Counted from the stretch's first letter, positions 29,615 through 38,700 are shown. The stretch: 64,000 nt of DNA from Mariprofundus ferrinatatus (GCF_002795825.1 NZ_CP018800.1:1054001-1118000), one strand, 5' to 3'. Numbers and translations are program-made. The notes: generated from the sequence alone by a model not told the origin.

Positions 29615-29805
29615 GCTTCTAACCTCACAGATTAAGACTCAGACAATCGGCAGAACCGGTCGCACGATATGTATGAATCTGAATGCATCACTCAAACTTC
29701 TATCACTCCCCCCGGAGCGAAAAGGAGGCGCAATCTAGCGAAAGTGAAGACAATTCTCCACCATCATTGCTGACAAAAAAACCTTAGAAAAAAAACCATG
29801 GATTA

Positions 29806-30564
29806 TCAGGGGCGCAGATGCCCCTCCATGATTTTAAGTGCCAAAGATCTTGGGACTATTTTCTGCAAAAGAAACAGAAGTTTATGGCGCCATCCGGGCA
29901 CGCAGTAGCCGCCTCCACTGGCCAGTTTTTTCAGTGAAGCTTCGACAATCAACGCTATCGGGGTGCGAAAGAAACTACCGGGCCCGGATGGCATGCCGGA
30001 TACATCCCTGAATCCGGTTGGAGAGGGGCCGGGAGCCAGCGTGACAACGCGAACCTTTCCGGCCAACTCGAAGCGAAGTGCTTCACTCCAGTAGGTCAAC
30101 CCTGTTTTGGCGGCTGCATAGGTGCTCATGTAAGGGAGCGGCGCTTCGCCTGCCAGTGACGATACGTTGATAATGAAACCGCGGTTTTTCATCAGGCAGG
30201 GGAGAAGTGCATGGGTGATGGCGATTGGTGCCTTCAGGTCGGTCTTGATGACATCGATCTGCGGTACAATGCCTGTTTTCTCGAAGCTTCCCCAGATGCC
30301 GAATCCGGCATTGTTGACCAGCCCGACAAGTTGTTCATCGGCGACCGATTCAAGCAAACTAGTGATACCGGTTTTGGCATTCATGTCCGCCTGAATGAGC
30401 TTGTGTCGCTCAGGATGCTTGAGGCTTCCCAGGGTCATCTTCAAGCGGGGAAGATCGCGGCCGTGAAGAATAAGGCGATACCCCAGCGGCTCAATCTGTC
30501 TGGCGAATTCAATTCCAAAACCGCCGGATGCACCGGTGATCAGTACGGCAAGCTGCTTCCCCAT
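29806..30564 (-). CDS. Short-chain dehydrogenase/reductase
   Basis: 252-residue Rossmann-fold SDR. It shows the cofactor motif TGASGGFG (about 11-18), NNAGFG, catalytic Ser in INVSSLAGEA and YxxxK as YAAAK. Substrate and cofactor preference cannot be read. The C-terminus carries a hydrophobic, Arg/Lys-rich tail (LLFLLQKIVPRSLALKI), suggesting membrane association. The ATG abuts the stop of the upstream PHP phosphatase gene, so they form an operon. Confidence 0.88.
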   Translation of the reverse strand: MGKQLAVLITGASGGFGIEFARQIEPLGYRLILHGRDLPRLKMTLGSLKHPERHKLIQADMNAKTGITSLLESVADEQLVGLVNNAGFGIWGSFEKTGIVPQIDVIKTDLKAPIAITHALLPCLMKNRGFIINVSSLAGEAPLPYMSTYAAAKTGLTYWSEALRFELAGKVRVVTLAPGPSPTGFRDVSGMPSGPGSFFRTPIALIVEASLKKLASGGGYCVPGWRHKLLFLLQKIVPRSLALKIMEGHLRP

Positions 30565-31392
30565 TTAGGATGTAGTCTGGATTGGCAGCATCATTCGCTG
30601 CCTTTTTTCAAAGCAGGCAATTTCAGTCACACCCAGTGAGATCAAATGATCAAGGCATTCGTTCATGGCGTGGCCAACTTCAGCTGGCGCATGCGCATCT
30701 GAGCCGAAGGAGAAAGGGATGCCAAGTTCTGCTGCCCGTTTTACGATTCTGGCCTGCGGGTAGATTTCCCCGACTGGTTTTCGCAGCCCTGCTGAGCTTA
30801 TCTCCAGGGCCACATCTGCCTTTTTCACAGCCTGAAGCATTGATTCAATTGCATCGTTCACCGCTTTAGAGTCGGAAGGGGGGCGGTGCCCGAACTTCTT
30901 GATGAGATCCGGATGACCGATGATGTTGAAAAGTCCTGACTGGGCTGACTGCTCTACCAGTTTGAAATAGGCACAGTAGGCATCCTCGATTCTCCAGGTG
31001 TCCCAAATCTGTATCGTGTCCGGGTTATCAAAACCCCAGTCACCAATATAGTGGACTGATCCGATGACATAGTCCCACGGATGGGTCTCAATCATCTCCA
31101 TGACATAGGTTTCGGTGCCGGGATGAAAATCCGCTTCGATGCCGAGCCTGATGGTGAGCTGCTCCGCATACTTTTTTCGTGCATGCTCTACCTCGGTGAT
31201 ATAGTCCTTCAGCTCGAAGTGACCCATGCGCCAGGCCTTATCATAGTCGCCTGGCATAGGGCTGTGATCGGACATGCCGATCTCTCTCAAGCCGGCAGCA
31301 ATGGCAGCATCAGCATAATCGGCAACGGTACCTGTAGCATGATTGCAGCGAGGCGTGTGCATATGGTAATCGGGAACGGGTTGATAGCGCAT
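30565..31392 (-). CDS. hisK: PHP-domain histidinol-phosphatase-like protein
   Basis: 275-residue metal-dependent phosphoesterase of the PHP superfamily. Metal ligands appear in DYHMHTPRCNH, MSDHSPMP, EADFHPG, IGSVHYI, IGHPDLIKKFG and FGSDAHAP. Such proteins dephosphorylate histidinol phosphate in histidine synthesis, though other phosphoester substrates are possible. It is first in a two-gene operon with the SDR. Confidence 0.85.
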   Translation of the reverse strand: MRYQPVPDYHMHTPRCNHATGTVADYADAAIAAGLREIGMSDHSPMPGDYDKAWRMGHFELKDYITEVEHARKKYAEQLTIRLGIEADFHPGTETYVMEMIETHPWDYVIGSVHYIGDWGFDNPDTIQIWDTWRIEDAYCAYFKLVEQSAQSGLFNIIGHPDLIKKFGHRPPSDSKAVNDAIESMLQAVKKADVALEISSAGLRKPVGEIYPQARIVKRAAELGIPFSFGSDAHAPAEVGHAMNECLDHLISLGVTEIACFEKRQRMMLPIQTTS

Positions 31393-31446
31393 GCAGCTAT
31401 CCTAAAGCAGCGGAGCAAGCTGGCAACTTTGCATAGAAAAGGGCAA

Positions 31447-31478
31447 CGAAAAGGGGCGCGAGATGATTCGCGCCCCTT
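31447..31478 (-). terminator. Terminator after the 34-residue membrane peptide gene
   Basis: A perfect 11-bp stem AAGGGGCGCGA / TCGCGCCCCTT with a 6-nt loop. The T tract (TTTTCG) is on the minus strand only, so it terminates minus-strand transcription arriving from above 31480. Confidence 0.85.
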
Positions 31479-31532
31479 GGAATTCAATGTCCATGAATAA
31501 CAGCCGGCACAGGACCGGAGTTTATTTAGAGT

Positions 31533-31637
31533 TCAGATCAGTGATGAAACAACACCGTAAAAAGCAACTAGCACCACGATAGCGATAATAACTGCTCGAT
31601 CTTCGGTCTGGCTGACTGGATTAAACGACTTCTGCAT
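31533..31637 (-). CDS. Small single-helix membrane protein, 34 residues
   Basis: The ORF begins MQKSFNPVSQTEDR, continues with a continuous hydrophobic segment (about residues 15-34, AVIIAIVVLVAFYGVVSSLI) and stops at TGA. GGAGG lies exactly 5 nt before the ATG, the best ribosome site in this neighbourhood. It has its own downstream terminator and an upstream CRP-type site. Charged N-terminus plus one helix suggests an inner-membrane peptide that modifies a larger complex, as with small respiratory subunits. This is inference, and no family is recognised. Confidence 0.75.
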   Translation of the reverse strand: MQKSFNPVSQTEDRAVIIAIVVLVAFYGVVSSLI

Positions 31638-31666
31638 TGCGGCCTCCATGAATGATCTGATTTCAA

Positions 31667-31720
31667 ATTACAGATCGATTTTTAGTCTCTTTCGACGCGG
31701 CATATGTGACCTGCATCACA
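31667..31720 (-). promoter_or_regulatory. CRP-type site and promoter of the small membrane protein
   Basis: TGTGA-CCTGCA-TCACA (31705-31720) is a perfect CRP-family palindrome. On the minus strand a -10-like TAAAAA (31684-31679) would place the site near -41, the class II activator position. TGTAAT (31672-31667) is an alternative -10. The regulator cannot be identified from the window. Confidence 0.65.
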
Positions 31721-31795
31721 ACTGTTGCAAATTGCCTTCCGGTGTATTTTTTTGAGCAATCATCACGTATTCGGCGAAGAGGGGAGATAAAGGGT

Positions 31796-31823
31796 TTGAC
31801 ACGTCCTTCTAAATTCGCACACT
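31796..31823 (+). promoter_or_regulatory. Promoter of tRNA-Lys
   Basis: Consensus -35 TTGACA (31796-31801), 16-bp spacer and weak -10 CACACT (31818-31823), followed by a G+C-rich stretch before the tRNA. A GC-rich discriminator is typical of stringently controlled stable-RNA promoters. Confidence 0.55.
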
Positions 31824-31840
31824 TCGCGCCGCAACAGAGC

Positions 31841-31916
31841 GCGCCTATAGCTCAGTTGGTAGAGTAGCGGACTTTTAATCCGTGGGTCCTAGGTTCGAGT
31901 CCTAGTGGGCGCACCA
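31841..31916 (+). tRNA. tRNA-Lys (anticodon UUU)
   Basis: The cloverleaf folds with acceptor GCGCCTA / TGGGCGC, anticodon loop CTTTTAA giving TTT, and TTCGAGT in the T loop. The CCA end is encoded (31914-31916). Confidence 0.97.
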
Positions 31917-31923
31917 TATTCAT

Positions 31924-31954
31924 AAAGGGTCACGAATTTTCGTGGCCCTTTTTC
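31924..31954 (+). terminator. Terminator of tRNA-Lys
   Basis: Stem AAAGGGTCACGA / TCGTGGCCCTTT with one wobble, then a T run, 8 bp after the CCA end. Confidence 0.85.
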
Positions 31955-32113
31955 ATTTCCTGAGGCGTTTGACATCCTGGAAGGCTCTTAATGAGAGTAC
32001 CAAATGAATTCACCTCCATATTTATATCATGCAGCCATGATGATTTGGGTCACATTTTTCCAGATAGCTATTGTCAGAGTTGAACGAAATTATCGAATGG
32101 GAGAGATAGATAG

Positions 32114-33226
32114 ATGAGCGGCAAACGTCAGTCTGAAACTGAGATTCAACATGAGGGTGCAAACCTGAGGGAGCAACTGCACGCGATCGTTAGCCATGAG
32201 TTGGAGGCTTTTGCTGATGTAGATCGAATTGGCGAGGTAAGTGAATTGCAGGATAAGGTCGATGGCTTTATGAAAAACCTGCAGATCCACTTTGACAGTT
32301 ATATCCACGAAATCGAGAAAGAGAATGCCGAGCCGGTATCCGAAGCAGCACCATCTATTGATTCAGCATCGGCAGAAGAGCCAGCCCCCAAAGGCTCTGA
32401 GGTGATCAATCTGGAGAAGGAGTTCCACACCTACGGTATTACGAAGGCCAACGGCATTGATGAAGAGAAGAAGCCACTCTCCCATACCCTGATACAGGCA
32501 GCAGTCGGTACTGCCATTGCGGCTGCTCTGCTGTGGGTGTTCTGGCCAACCTCAGAGCAGCAGGCGGTTGTTGTAGAGGCTCCTCAGACAACTATCGAAT
32601 CGTCCCTGCCTGATACAACCGTTACTGATGCTGAAGATGCCACAGCAGATGCGAATGTGATTGCGCCAGAAGTGGTGGTGACTGAACTACAGCGTGAGCC
32701 AGAAATCATAACTGAACCGGTTGCTGTCGTTGTGGAAGAAGTTAAACCTGAACCTGTTGCAGAAAGCGTGACAGAGAGTACGCCCGAAGTTGAGGAAGCG
32801 GCCAAGCGTGAGGTTGCCCCGGAGAGCAAACCTGTTGAGAAACAGGCTGCATCAGAGCCGAAGGGTCAAAAGATCACGGTGACTGCCCACTTTGGCAATG
32901 TACGAAATGCGCCGGATAACACAGGCAAGGTGATTTCACGCCTTAAAAAGGGCGATGTGGTTTACAAGCTGGAAGAGAACGATGGATGGTTCCATGTCAG
33001 GCTGAACAACGACTCAGTTGCCTGGGTGCACCACAGTGTATTTGCTCCGCGTCTTCAGGTGACTGTCGATCTGGGGAATATCCGCAGCGAGCCGAACAGT
33101 AAAGGTGAAATCGTCACTCGTCTGAAGAAGGGTGCCTATATCACGAAGATGGGCGAAAAGAAGGATTGGTATCAGGTTAAGCTGGATAGCGGAACGACTG
33201 CCTGGGCACATCGATCGATATTCTGA
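32114..33226 (+). CDS. Membrane-anchored protein with two SH3b domains
   Basis: 370 residues. The N-terminal ~120 are charged and probably coiled (cytoplasmic). One transmembrane helix lies at about 126-146 (LIQAAVGTAIAAALLWVFWP). A Pro/Glu/Val-rich spacer (about 150-255) follows, then two bacterial SH3 repeats (about 257-310 and 313-370), each with the pattern GN(V/I)R...P...G.....L.KG. The SH3b part should be periplasmic and may bind peptidoglycan or a protein partner. It is a single gene with its own terminator. Confidence 0.85.
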   Translation: MSGKRQSETEIQHEGANLREQLHAIVSHELEAFADVDRIGEVSELQDKVDGFMKNLQIHFDSYIHEIEKENAEPVSEAAPSIDSASAEEPAPKGSEVINLEKEFHTYGITKANGIDEEKKPLSHTLIQAAVGTAIAAALLWVFWPTSEQQAVVVEAPQTTIESSLPDTTVTDAEDATADANVIAPEVVVTELQREPEIITEPVAVVVEEVKPEPVAESVTESTPEVEEAAKREVAPESKPVEKQAASEPKGQKITVTAHFGNVRNAPDNTGKVISRLKKGDVVYKLEENDGWFHVRLNNDSVAWVHHSVFAPRLQVTVDLGNIRSEPNSKGEIVTRLKKGAYITKMGEKKDWYQVKLDSGTTAWAHRSIF

Positions 33227-33243
33227 TTAATGAAAGGTCAGTG

Positions 33244-33273
33244 AAAAGCCGTCCATATTGGGCGGCTTTTTTT
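33244..33273 (+). terminator. Terminator after SH3b gene
   Basis: Stem AAAGCCGTCC / GGGCGGCTTT with one wobble and a seven-T tract, 18 bp after the stop. Confidence 0.85.
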
Positions 33274-33293
33274 ATGCTTGTCCGGCTACAGTT

Positions 33294-33911
33294 TCAACAT
33301 CCTTCAATCCCAGACAGATAGGCTTCAGCTTCATCGGCCGTGAGTTTATGCATGATGCGGGCCTGTCGAAGTGCGGCGGTGCGCATTTGGCGTGCCAGCA
33401 GATCGCGTATTGTTTCATCATCGTCGATCTTGAGTCGCTCCATATGGCTGCTGATTTTCAGTGAGATACCCTTCAATTTATCGTAATTGGCACTGTCACG
33501 AAGATAATAGGGGGTTAATGGCAGAAGCCCGTTGGCGTGAACAACTGCAAGGCGGTATCGCTTGCTGTCAGGTGCAATGCCGGAATCGGCCTGGATGAAG
33601 AGCTTTTCGATGTCCGGGATCGCGATCGTGCCGCCCCGTCGAATAAACGGGCCTCGCTGCGACCAGTTCAGTACGTTTGCAGCAAAATCGAAATGCCAGC
33701 GCGATCTGAGAGATATCTGTGCGGCACTATAGATCAGCAGGCCTGAAGCGAAGACAAGTACGGGAATGGTCACCAGTTTAAATGGCAGGTCGCCAATTCC
33801 GTAGCGTAGAATCAGAAGTAAAGGGAGAAGACCCCCGATCCATAAGAGAACAATCATTCCCCACCATGTATCTTCGACCGACAGGCCTTGCTCAGTTTCG
33901 GAAACCTTCAT
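33294..33911 (-). CDS. Predicted membrane protein, unknown function
   Basis: 205 residues with two hydrophobic helices (about 18-37 and 46-67) followed by a soluble domain containing SLRSRWHFDFAANVLNWSQRG. The latter resembles the short bacterial PH-like fold seen in small membrane proteins, but I am not sure. It follows tolA on the same strand with an 84-bp gap. In many proteobacteria tolB and pal occupy this place, and they are not here. Confidence 0.6.
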   Translation of the reverse strand: MKVSETEQGLSVEDTWWGMIVLLWIGGLLPLLLILRYGIGDLPFKLVTIPVLVFASGLLIYSAAQISLRSRWHFDFAANVLNWSQRGPFIRRGGTIAIPDIEKLFIQADSGIAPDSKRYRLAVVHANGLLPLTPYYLRDSANYDKLKGISLKISSHMERLKIDDDETIRDLLARQMRTAALRQARIMHKLTADEAEAYLSGIEGC

Positions 33912-33995
33912 GTCTCCTCCTCTGCACTCGTGTAATGCTTGGGCAGTCTGATATTACTATAGATCAAACGCGCTTGGAGCGACAGGTCAAAAGAG

Positions 33996-34820
33996 CTACT
34001 TCAGGGGGCGGAAACGGAGCTGGTTAACACGGAAATACTCAAATTGCTCCTTCGGAAGCTGGAAAGGTGCTGCTGCCTGGATGGCGCGGATCAATGAGGC
34101 ATCCATCATATCATTGCCTGAGCTTTCCATGATTTTCACCGATACCACTTCACCGGTACGGGAGAGCTCCATCTCAACGAGCGGATCAGTAACCTCGCTG
34201 CTGCTTGCGGGAACCTTCCAGTGCTCCTGCACTGCTGCCTGCATCAGCGCGATATAGCGTTCAATTTCGTTTCTTGAGAGCTGCTGGCCGGCAATATTTG
34301 CAATGTCAGGCCGTGATGTAGAGGCCTTGTTGCGGCTTTCTGCACTACGGTCGGTAGTCGAAGCAATGGGGGCGAACGGATCGAAATCGAGCTGCTGTTT
34401 TTTTGCGGCGGCTTTCGGGGCAGGGGCTGCTTTCACCTCCGGCTTCGGCTCTGCCTTTGGCTTGGGTTTCGGTTTCTCTTCCAGTTTCAGCACAGGCTCT
34501 TTCTTGGGGTCAACCTTTGGTTTTTCAGTCGCCTTCGGTTTGGGCGCTTCCTGTTTTACCGGCTTGGCTTTGCGCCGCGCCATATGTTCGATCTCAGATA
34601 GCTGTTGCGCGGAGATCATCATCACCTCAATGCGCTGCAGTGGTTCATCCTGCTTCTCGTTTTGCCAGTAGGCGAGCACTACAGCCACGATAATAACAAG
34701 AAGGTGAAGAAGCGCGGCATAGATCAGATCCAGCCTGGTAAGGTCTGCCGAACTATCCTGAGATAACTCTTTTTTAACGGTGTGGCTCAGTGACAAGGCC
34801 AACTTTCCTGATGCCTGCAC
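33996..34820 (-). CDS. tolA: TolA-like energy-transducing periplasmic protein
   Basis: 274 residues. An N-terminal helix (about 29-50, LDLIYAALLHLLVIIVAVVL) anchors it in the inner membrane and contacts TolQR. A Lys/Pro/Glu-rich domain (about 85-145) spans the periplasm. The C-terminal ~95 residues form the TonB/TolA-like domain (VEMELSRTGEVVSVKIMESSGN). It links the proton-driven TolQR motor to the outer membrane during division. The ATG at 34820 overlaps tolR by 47 bp, so a TTG near 34802 is a possible real start. Confidence 0.9.
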   Translation of the reverse strand: MQASGKLALSLSHTVKKELSQDSSADLTRLDLIYAALLHLLVIIVAVVLAYWQNEKQDEPLQRIEVMMISAQQLSEIEHMARRKAKPVKQEAPKPKATEKPKVDPKKEPVLKLEEKPKPKPKAEPKPEVKAAPAPKAAAKKQQLDFDPFAPIASTTDRSAESRNKASTSRPDIANIAGQQLSRNEIERYIALMQAAVQEHWKVPASSSEVTDPLVEMELSRTGEVVSVKIMESSGNDMMDASLIRAIQAAAPFQLPKEQFEYFRVNQLRFRPLK

Positions 34821-35190
34821 TCTCCAGCAGGCTCATCACTTCGGCAACGCGGCCGTATGGCGTTTTGGCATCGCCGCGAATAAAGACCGGTAGCCCCGGC
34901 TTCTGTTCGCGCATCGCCTTGATTCGCGGTGCAAGTTGTTTGATATCGATCGGCAGCTTCTGCATAAATATGGCACCGTCAGCACGTATGGTGACAACCA
35001 GAGGTTCAACGTTCTGCTGCATCGCAGGGGATTCGGCATCAGGAAGATCGACATTGACTCCCTGGGTGAGCAGGGGAGCGGTTACCATGAAAATAATCAG
35101 CAGTACCAGCATCACATCAACCAGAGGTGTGACGTTGATCTCTCCCATCGGTTCGGAGTCCTTGCTCCATTTGCTCTGTCCGGCCCACAT
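34774..35190 (-). CDS. tolR: TolR
   Basis: 138-residue ExbD/TolR protein with one transmembrane helix (VDVMLVLLIIFMVTAPLL), whose Asp in VTPLVDVMLV is the protonatable residue of the motor. The periplasmic domain follows. It starts 6 bp after tolQ. Confidence 0.95.
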   Translation of the reverse strand: MWAGQSKWSKDSEPMGEINVTPLVDVMLVLLIIFMVTAPLLTQGVNVDLPDAESPAMQQNVEPLVVTIRADGAIFMQKLPIDIKQLAPRIKAMREQKPGLPVFIRGDAKTPYGRVAEVMSLLESAGIRKVGLVTEPHR

Positions 35191-35196
35191 GGCTGA

Positions 35197-35886
35197 TTAT
35201 CCCTTGATGTGGCGGGCGATAATGTTGAGAAATTCTGAGCTGAACTGCTCCATATTGGCCGCCATGCGTTTAAGGTCGGAAGTGAACTTGTTGTAAGCCA
35301 CCACCGCAGGGATGGCCGCTATCAGGCCGAAGGCAGTGGCTACAAGTGCCTCGGCAATTCCAGGTGCCACCGCAGTAAGCGAGGTGTTTTTGGTCAGTGC
35401 GATACTTTGGAATGCATTCACGATTCCCCAGACGGTACCGAACAGTCCGATAAACGGTGATGTGGAGCCTACCGTGGCAAGAAAGGCAAGGTTGCGTGAC
35501 AGTTTTTCCATCTCACGGGAGAATGCTGCATCAAGGGCACGGCGAATGCCGTCTATGCCGCCGGCTGCAACAATTTTTCCTGCAATCTCCTGTGTCGCAT
35601 CGCGACGCGAGCGCATAAATTCACGATATCCGGCCTGGAAAATATTCGGCAAAGGCGAATCAGGGTATTGCTGGGGAATGCCGGTCATGATGGTGTCCAT
35701 ATCCGTTCCGCCCCAGAAGTTGTGCGAGAACTGCTCAGCCTCATTGCGGGTTTTACTGTAAAGGCGCCATTTGTTAAAAATAATCGCCCATGACATGACG
35801 GAGAGAAGCATAAGCAGCACAAGGACGCCTTGAACAACAAAGCCTGCATTGAGGACAAGGGTGAGGATAGAAAGATCCTGATTCAT
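35197..35886 (-). CDS. tolQ: TolQ
   Basis: 229-residue MotA/TolQ/ExbB channel subunit with three helices. It shows GLFGTVWGIVNAFQSI and the AEALVATAFGLIAAIPAVVAYN segment that lines the proton path. Its ATG overlaps the ybgC stop (ATGA), giving the conserved ybgC-tolQRA order. Confidence 0.96.
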   Translation of the reverse strand: MNQDLSILTLVLNAGFVVQGVLVLLMLLSVMSWAIIFNKWRLYSKTRNEAEQFSHNFWGGTDMDTIMTGIPQQYPDSPLPNIFQAGYREFMRSRRDATQEIAGKIVAAGGIDGIRRALDAAFSREMEKLSRNLAFLATVGSTSPFIGLFGTVWGIVNAFQSIALTKNTSLTAVAPGIAEALVATAFGLIAAIPAVVAYNKFTSDLKRMAANMEQFSSEFLNIIARHIKG

Positions 35887-36314
35887 GAGTTCTCCTTCGG
35901 ATTCAAATGATTGCGCAGCGTGTCTGATACAGGTGAGGGGATGCGGCCTGCCCGGCCTTCACGTGTAAGGCAGGCAAGGTGGATATCACCTGAAGTTAGT
36001 AGTTTTCGGTCTGACTTGCGGTATATCTTCTGCTCAAAAGCGATACGGGCTCCACGCATGGAGGTCAGGCTGCTCTCTACCTCCAGTATATCGTTGAACA
36101 GGGCAGGTGCATGGTAGAGCAGGTGTGCTTCAGTTACCGCAAACATGACACCGAAATCCGCTTCGATCGCATCGAGTTCAAGGCCTGCTGTGCGCAAGAA
36201 TTCGCTGCGTGCACGCTCCATGAACTTGAGATAATTGGCATAATAGACGACTCCCCCATGGTCGGTATCCTCATAGTATACTCGGATATCAAGGGTTTCG
36301 GTGAAAGAGGTCAC
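35883..36314 (-). CDS. ybgC: Acyl-CoA thioesterase YbgC
   Basis: 143-residue hot-dog-fold thioesterase, first of the Tol genes. It has the motif [28 protein letters not shown] with the catalytic Asp. It hydrolyses short acyl-CoA or acyl-ACP in relatives and is linked to phospholipid metabolism. It overlaps the ruvB stop by 4 bp, so Tol genes may be co-transcribed with ruvAB. Confidence 0.94.
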   Translation of the reverse strand: MTSFTETLDIRVYYEDTDHGGVVYYANYLKFMERARSEFLRTAGLELDAIEADFGVMFAVTEAHLLYHAPALFNDILEVESSLTSMRGARIAFEQKIYRKSDRKLLTSGDIHLACLTREGRAGRIPSPVSDTLRNHLNPKENS

Positions 36315-37351
36315 AGCAGCGACTCCTGTTTGCCACTGCCCGGCAACTCCCGCTTCAAATGCGCATAGGCAAGTGGTGTGGCGGTTCGGCCACTCGGCGT
36401 ACGAGCGATCATCCCCTCCTGCAACAGATAGGGCTCAAGTACATCCTCAATCGTGTCACGCTCCTCAGATAATGAAGCTGCCAGTGTATTGAGTCCGACC
36501 GGGCCGCCGTTATATTTGTCGATAATGACAAGCAGCAGTCGACGATCAAGGTGATCCAGCCCCATGTGGTCGACTTCTAACCGCTTCAGGGATGCGTCAG
36601 CCACGTCTTTGTTGATTAAGCCGCTGTGTTCCACCTCGGCAAAATCACGTACGCGGCGCAGCAGACGGTTGGCGATGCGTGGTGTGCCTCGGGAACGGCG
36701 TGCGATTTCAAAGGCACCATCTTCTCCGGAGTGAATTTGCAGTAGCCGTGCAGAGCGCGACACGATGGCTGCCAGTTCCTGATGCGAATAGAACTCCAGT
36801 CTTTCAATGACACCAAAACGGTCGCGCAGGGGATTGGTGAGCAGGCCGGCCCGGGTGGTGGCCCCAACCAGTGTAAAGCGAGGGATATCCATCTTGATGG
36901 AGCGGGCCGCAGGGCCCTGACCAATCACGATATCGAGTTGAAAATCTTCCATGGCAGGGTAGAGGATCTCCTCGACCTGGGGGCTTAAACGGTGAATTTC
37001 ATCGATAAAGAGAACGTCTCCCTCTTCGATGTTGGTCAACATGGCAGCCAGATCGCCTGGCCGCTCAATCACCGGCCCGGAAGTGGCGCGAATATTCACC
37101 CCCATCTCATTGGCGATAATGTTGGCAAGCGTGGTTTTGCCAAGTCCCGGCGGCCCGTAGAGGAGTACATGATCGAGTGATTCATTGCGCGCCTTGGCTG
37201 CCTGAATATAGACCTTCAGGTTGGCACGGATTTTCTCCTGACCTACGTACTCATCAAGGGATTTAGGGCGAAGCGCTGCATCCCAATTATCACTATTGGA
37301 TGAGACTCCATCGATTAGTCGCTCTTCCTGGAGTTCTTTCATATCAGCCAT
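36311..37351 (-). CDS. ruvB: Holliday junction helicase motor RuvB
   Basis: 346-residue AAA+ ATPase that drives branch migration with RuvA. It has Walker [16 protein letters not shown], Walker [12 protein letters not shown], sensor 1 LVGATTRAG, and a C-terminal winged helix containing [16 protein letters not shown]. It touches the ruvA stop by one base. Confidence 0.97.
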   Translation of the reverse strand: MADMKELQEERLIDGVSSNSDNWDAALRPKSLDEYVGQEKIRANLKVYIQAAKARNESLDHVLLYGPPGLGKTTLANIIANEMGVNIRATSGPVIERPGDLAAMLTNIEEGDVLFIDEIHRLSPQVEEILYPAMEDFQLDIVIGQGPAARSIKMDIPRFTLVGATTRAGLLTNPLRDRFGVIERLEFYSHQELAAIVSRSARLLQIHSGEDGAFEIARRSRGTPRIANRLLRRVRDFAEVEHSGLINKDVADASLKRLEVDHMGLDHLDRRLLLVIIDKYNGGPVGLNTLAASLSEERDTIEDVLEPYLLQEGMIARTPSGRTATPLAYAHLKRELPGSGKQESLL

Positions 37352-37917
37352 CAGCCTAGTGCCTTCAGTGTGTTGCGGAACATGGTCTCAAAGTCTGCCG
37401 GCTCCACCTTTTTCAGTGCTGCATCAATCTGTGCAGGTTTGTAGCCCAGGTTGGTAAGAGCTGAACGCACATCTTCATTGCTGCTGCTAATTGCTGCTCC
37501 GCCTGAGGTGGTCCCTGCATCGAGTTTACCCTGCAATTCAATAATAAGCCGCTGTGCTGTCCGTTTGCCAATACCCGGTGTGCGGGCAATAGCGATGTCG
37601 TCGGAACTTTCAATGGCATTCACCAGCTCATCGGTCGACATGCCGCTCATCAGATTCAACGCCATGCGTGCACCAATACCGGAAACCGTGTTCAGTTTTC
37701 GAAACAGTTTGCGCTCAGCACTGTTCGCAAACCCGAATAGTGTGATCTGATCTTCACGCACATAGGTGTGAATGGAGAGTTCCGCCTTTTGCCCCTGTTT
37801 CAGTTTGCAAAGCGTCTGCAGGCTAAGAGCAATCTCATAGCCGACACCTCCGGACTCTACAATCACAAGGCCAGCCGGATCGAGCTCGCGAACTGTTCCT
37901 GATAGCCAGCCAATCAA
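37351..37917 (-). CDS. ruvA: Holliday junction-binding protein RuvA
   Basis: 188 residues: N-terminal OB fold, helix-hairpin-helix motifs ([20 protein letters not shown] and [18 protein letters not shown]), and a C-terminal three-helix domain that contacts RuvB. The start is TTG with GGGGTG 7 nt upstream and overlaps the stop of a small ORF between ruvC and ruvA. Confidence 0.96.
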   Translation of the reverse strand: MIGWLSGTVRELDPAGLVIVESGGVGYEIALSLQTLCKLKQGQKAELSIHTYVREDQITLFGFANSAERKLFRKLNTVSGIGARMALNLMSGMSTDELVNAIESSDDIAIARTPGIGKRTAQRLIIELQGKLDAGTTSGGAAISSSNEDVRSALTNLGYKPAQIDAALKKVEPADFETMFRNTLKALG

Positions 37918-38051
37918 TTTATTTCACCCCGCAATATTTCCATTCCGGGCAATATTGCTGCTCGGAATGCGAGACCGCGATGATTGCATTCCTCGCGAAT
38001 CAATGTCTTGATTTGGGTACTCACCCAGAGCGTGCAGATTTTTTGCTTCAC
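37914..38051 (-). CDS. Possible 45-residue protein between ruvC and ruvA
   Basis: A GTG-initiated frame starts 5 nt after the ruvC stop, fills the whole 139-bp gap and ends overlapping the ruvA TTG start (TTGA). The product is basic with a protein-like make-up (ICTLWVSTQIKTLIREEC, then RGLAFRAAILPGMEIL). No good ribosome site precedes it, although coupling to ruvC is possible. The DNA also contains inverted repeats (CATTCCG/CGGAATG), so a structured spacer is the alternative. I recognise no family. Confidence 0.35.
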   Translation of the reverse strand: MKQKICTLWVSTQIKTLIREECNHRGLAFRAAILPGMEILRGEIN

Positions 38052-38056
38052 AAATA

Positions 38057-38545
38057 TCACTGTTTTCCTGCCAATTTTTGCATGGGGGTATGATGCGCAT
38101 GGCAGATGGCCACTGCAAGGGCATCTGCTGCATCTTCAGGACACGGCTCAGGTGGATGCAGCAGCATACGAATCATGTGGCCGACCTGATCTTTTTCGGC
38201 ACGGCCGAAGCCGACCACCGCCTGTTTAACCTTGGTGGGTGAGTAGGGGGTTACGCGCAGGCCATAATGTCCGCATGCGGCGACAAGCGCACCGCGTGCC
38301 TGGCCAAGTTTCAGCGCAGAGCTGACATTTTTGGAGACAAACACATCCTCAATAGCCGCACACTCCGGATTAAACTGATCGATAATCGTGCAAAGGCCGG
38401 AAAACAGAATATGAAGTCGTTCATCAAATTCACCTTTGCCGGTTCGAATCATGGCATGGTGTACATGGCGAATGCGGTTGCCTTGCACATCGATAATGCC
38501 CACGCCTGTTTTCTGTGATCCTGGATCAACACCGAGTATTCTCAC
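38057..38545 (-). CDS. ruvC: Holliday junction resolvase RuvC
   Basis: 162-residue RNase H-fold endonuclease that cuts Holliday junctions. The acidic catalytic residues are visible in LGVDPGSQKTG, AAIEDVFV and PEDAADALAVAICHAH. It heads the ruvC-(small ORF)-ruvA-ruvB-ybgC-tolQRA run. Confidence 0.96.
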   Translation of the reverse strand: MRILGVDPGSQKTGVGIIDVQGNRIRHVHHAMIRTGKGEFDERLHILFSGLCTIIDQFNPECAAIEDVFVSKNVSSALKLGQARGALVAACGHYGLRVTPYSPTKVKQAVVGFGRAEKDQVGHMIRMLLHPPEPCPEDAADALAVAICHAHHTPMQKLAGKQ

Positions 38546-38700
38546 TGGGACGATAAAGCCTCATCATCGTTTCTGAACCATTTCATGAGTACTGCCATAT
38601 GGTTGCTTACCCCTTCACCATTTCCAATCGAACCATAACAGCTTAGGGGTAGATCGTCACAGCAGATCAATAAATAAACTTAGTGCAAGGTGATAAAAAA

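Noticed and set aside
29615-29805. Sigma-54 promoter before gltB
   Set aside because: No TGGCAC-N5-TTGCA-like pair could be found on the minus strand in this interval.
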